NCBI GenBank assembly: GCA_045598025.1
Contig: JAZLLH010000057.1
Span: 1-6,297 of the forward strand
Reading direction: 5' to 3'
DNA: 6,297 nucleotides
Source of the DNA: UBA1195 sp045598025
GTDB lineage: Bacteria; Bacteroidota; Bacteroidia; Bacteroidales; WCHB1-69
Below the pieces are notes generated by a model that saw only the letters and a list, made by a program, of their open reading frames with translations, ran no database searches and was not told where the DNA came from. The translations under genes and the position numbers were made by a program. This document shows positions 6,042 through 6,297 of this stretch, piece after piece (the stretch's first letter is position 1; every line of letters starts with the position of its first letter).

Positions 6042-6297
6042 TTATTTTAACTTTTCAAACAATTCAAACGCCTTGTAAATATTTGAGTAGGACCCACCTT
6101 CCATACCAAATTCAGCGGCTCTCCGAATGGCTTCTAAATGTTTGTCTTCAGCGCATAAATCTTCCACCCATTTTGCGTTCTGCAGGAATTTCTTTTTCTT
6201 TTCGTAATCCGGAATATGTTTTTTCAATTCTGCTTCTGTGGCAGCGGAATCCTTAAAGAACTTATTCGTGTTTTCAAAGTGCAGCAGGAACCAATAT
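6042..6297 (-). CDS. RloB-like protein, C-terminal part (cut by right window edge); putative phage-defence component
   Basis: The frame is open from the right edge to a TAA at 6042-6044 and shows the last 84 residues of a longer protein. The visible part begins YWFLLHFENTNKFF, continues with a charged segment containing ELKKHIPDYEKKKKF, and ends GGSYSNIYKAFELFEKLK. The combination '(NPCFE)xWxLLHF', then 'KKHIPDYEK', then a 'SxNxYKxxExL' tail is what I recall of the RloB family (PF13707). RloB proteins are encoded beside AAA ATPases (RloA) in restriction-linked loci and in AbiL-type abortive infection systems. They are thought to be nuclease-like effectors. The upstream partner would lie beyond position 6297. 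The coding part is about 40% G+C by hand count (6061-6240), lower than the neighbouring operon, in line with an accessory origin. No methionine start should be sought at the TTG at 6225-6227, because the frame and the similarity continue upstream. The family assignment is moderate. Confidence 0.6.
   Translation of the reverse strand, partial: YWFLLHFENTNKFFKDSAATEAELKKHIPDYEKKKKFLQNAKWVEDLCAEDKHLEAIRRAAEFGMEGGSYSNIYKAFELFEKLK

Noticed and set aside
6030..6043. AATTCT-AA-AGAATT palindrome at the end of the RloB-like gene
   Set aside because: The 6-bp A/T-rich stem with a 2-base loop and no T-run is too weak for a terminator; it could be chance in A/T-rich DNA.
6042..6227. Separate 61-residue gene starting at the TTG at 6225-6227
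   Set aside because: The same frame stays open upstream to the window edge and the extra residues (YWFLLHFE) fit the family, so this is the tail of a longer protein.

Overview
The window is bacterial DNA, most likely from the Bacteroidota and probably Bacteroidales. Three things point there. The genes lack recognisable Shine-Dalgarno sites and have A/T-rich start regions. A TAnnTTTG-type -7 promoter element sits just before the first gene of the main transcription unit. The proteins read as Bacteroidales-like versions of PdxA, HisS, SufB and a GlmM-type mutase. No species can be named from the sequence alone.

Positions 1-5709 hold one tightly packed minus-strand gene series, read from right to left: a 65-residue cysteine-rich lipoprotein, manC (mannose-1-phosphate guanylyltransferase), sufB (Fe-S cluster scaffold), hisS (histidyl-tRNA synthetase), glmM (phosphoglucosamine/phosphohexose mutase) and pdxA (pyridoxal-phosphate synthesis, cut by the left edge). 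The lipoprotein gene overlaps manC by 11 bp, and the later gaps are 8, 35, 12 and 7 bp, so this looks like one housekeeping operon. Its likely promoter is at 5729-5736. The contents are mixed: nucleotide-sugar supply, Fe-S assembly, tRNA charging, amino-sugar supply and vitamin B6. SufB stands without its usual partners SufC and SufD.

Positions 5710-6041 (332 bp) contain no intact gene but are full of scars. There is an imperfect palindrome with GTAGAGACG arms (REP-like). An 18-bp perfect direct repeat has one copy against the palindrome and one copy inside a start-less reading frame. That frame resembles the C-terminal winged-helix end of an AAA_4/AlbA_2-type ATP-binding protein. A 12-bp repeat gives a 7-codon in-frame duplication within the remnant.

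Positions 6042-6297 hold the C-terminal 84 residues of a further minus-strand gene that runs off the right edge. It resembles the C-terminus of RloB-family proteins, which pair with an AAA ATPase (RloA) in AbiL-like or restriction-linked phage-defence loci. The right-hand 0.6 kb therefore looks like the edge of an accessory or defence region beside a core operon. If a defence system is present, most of it lies beyond this window.
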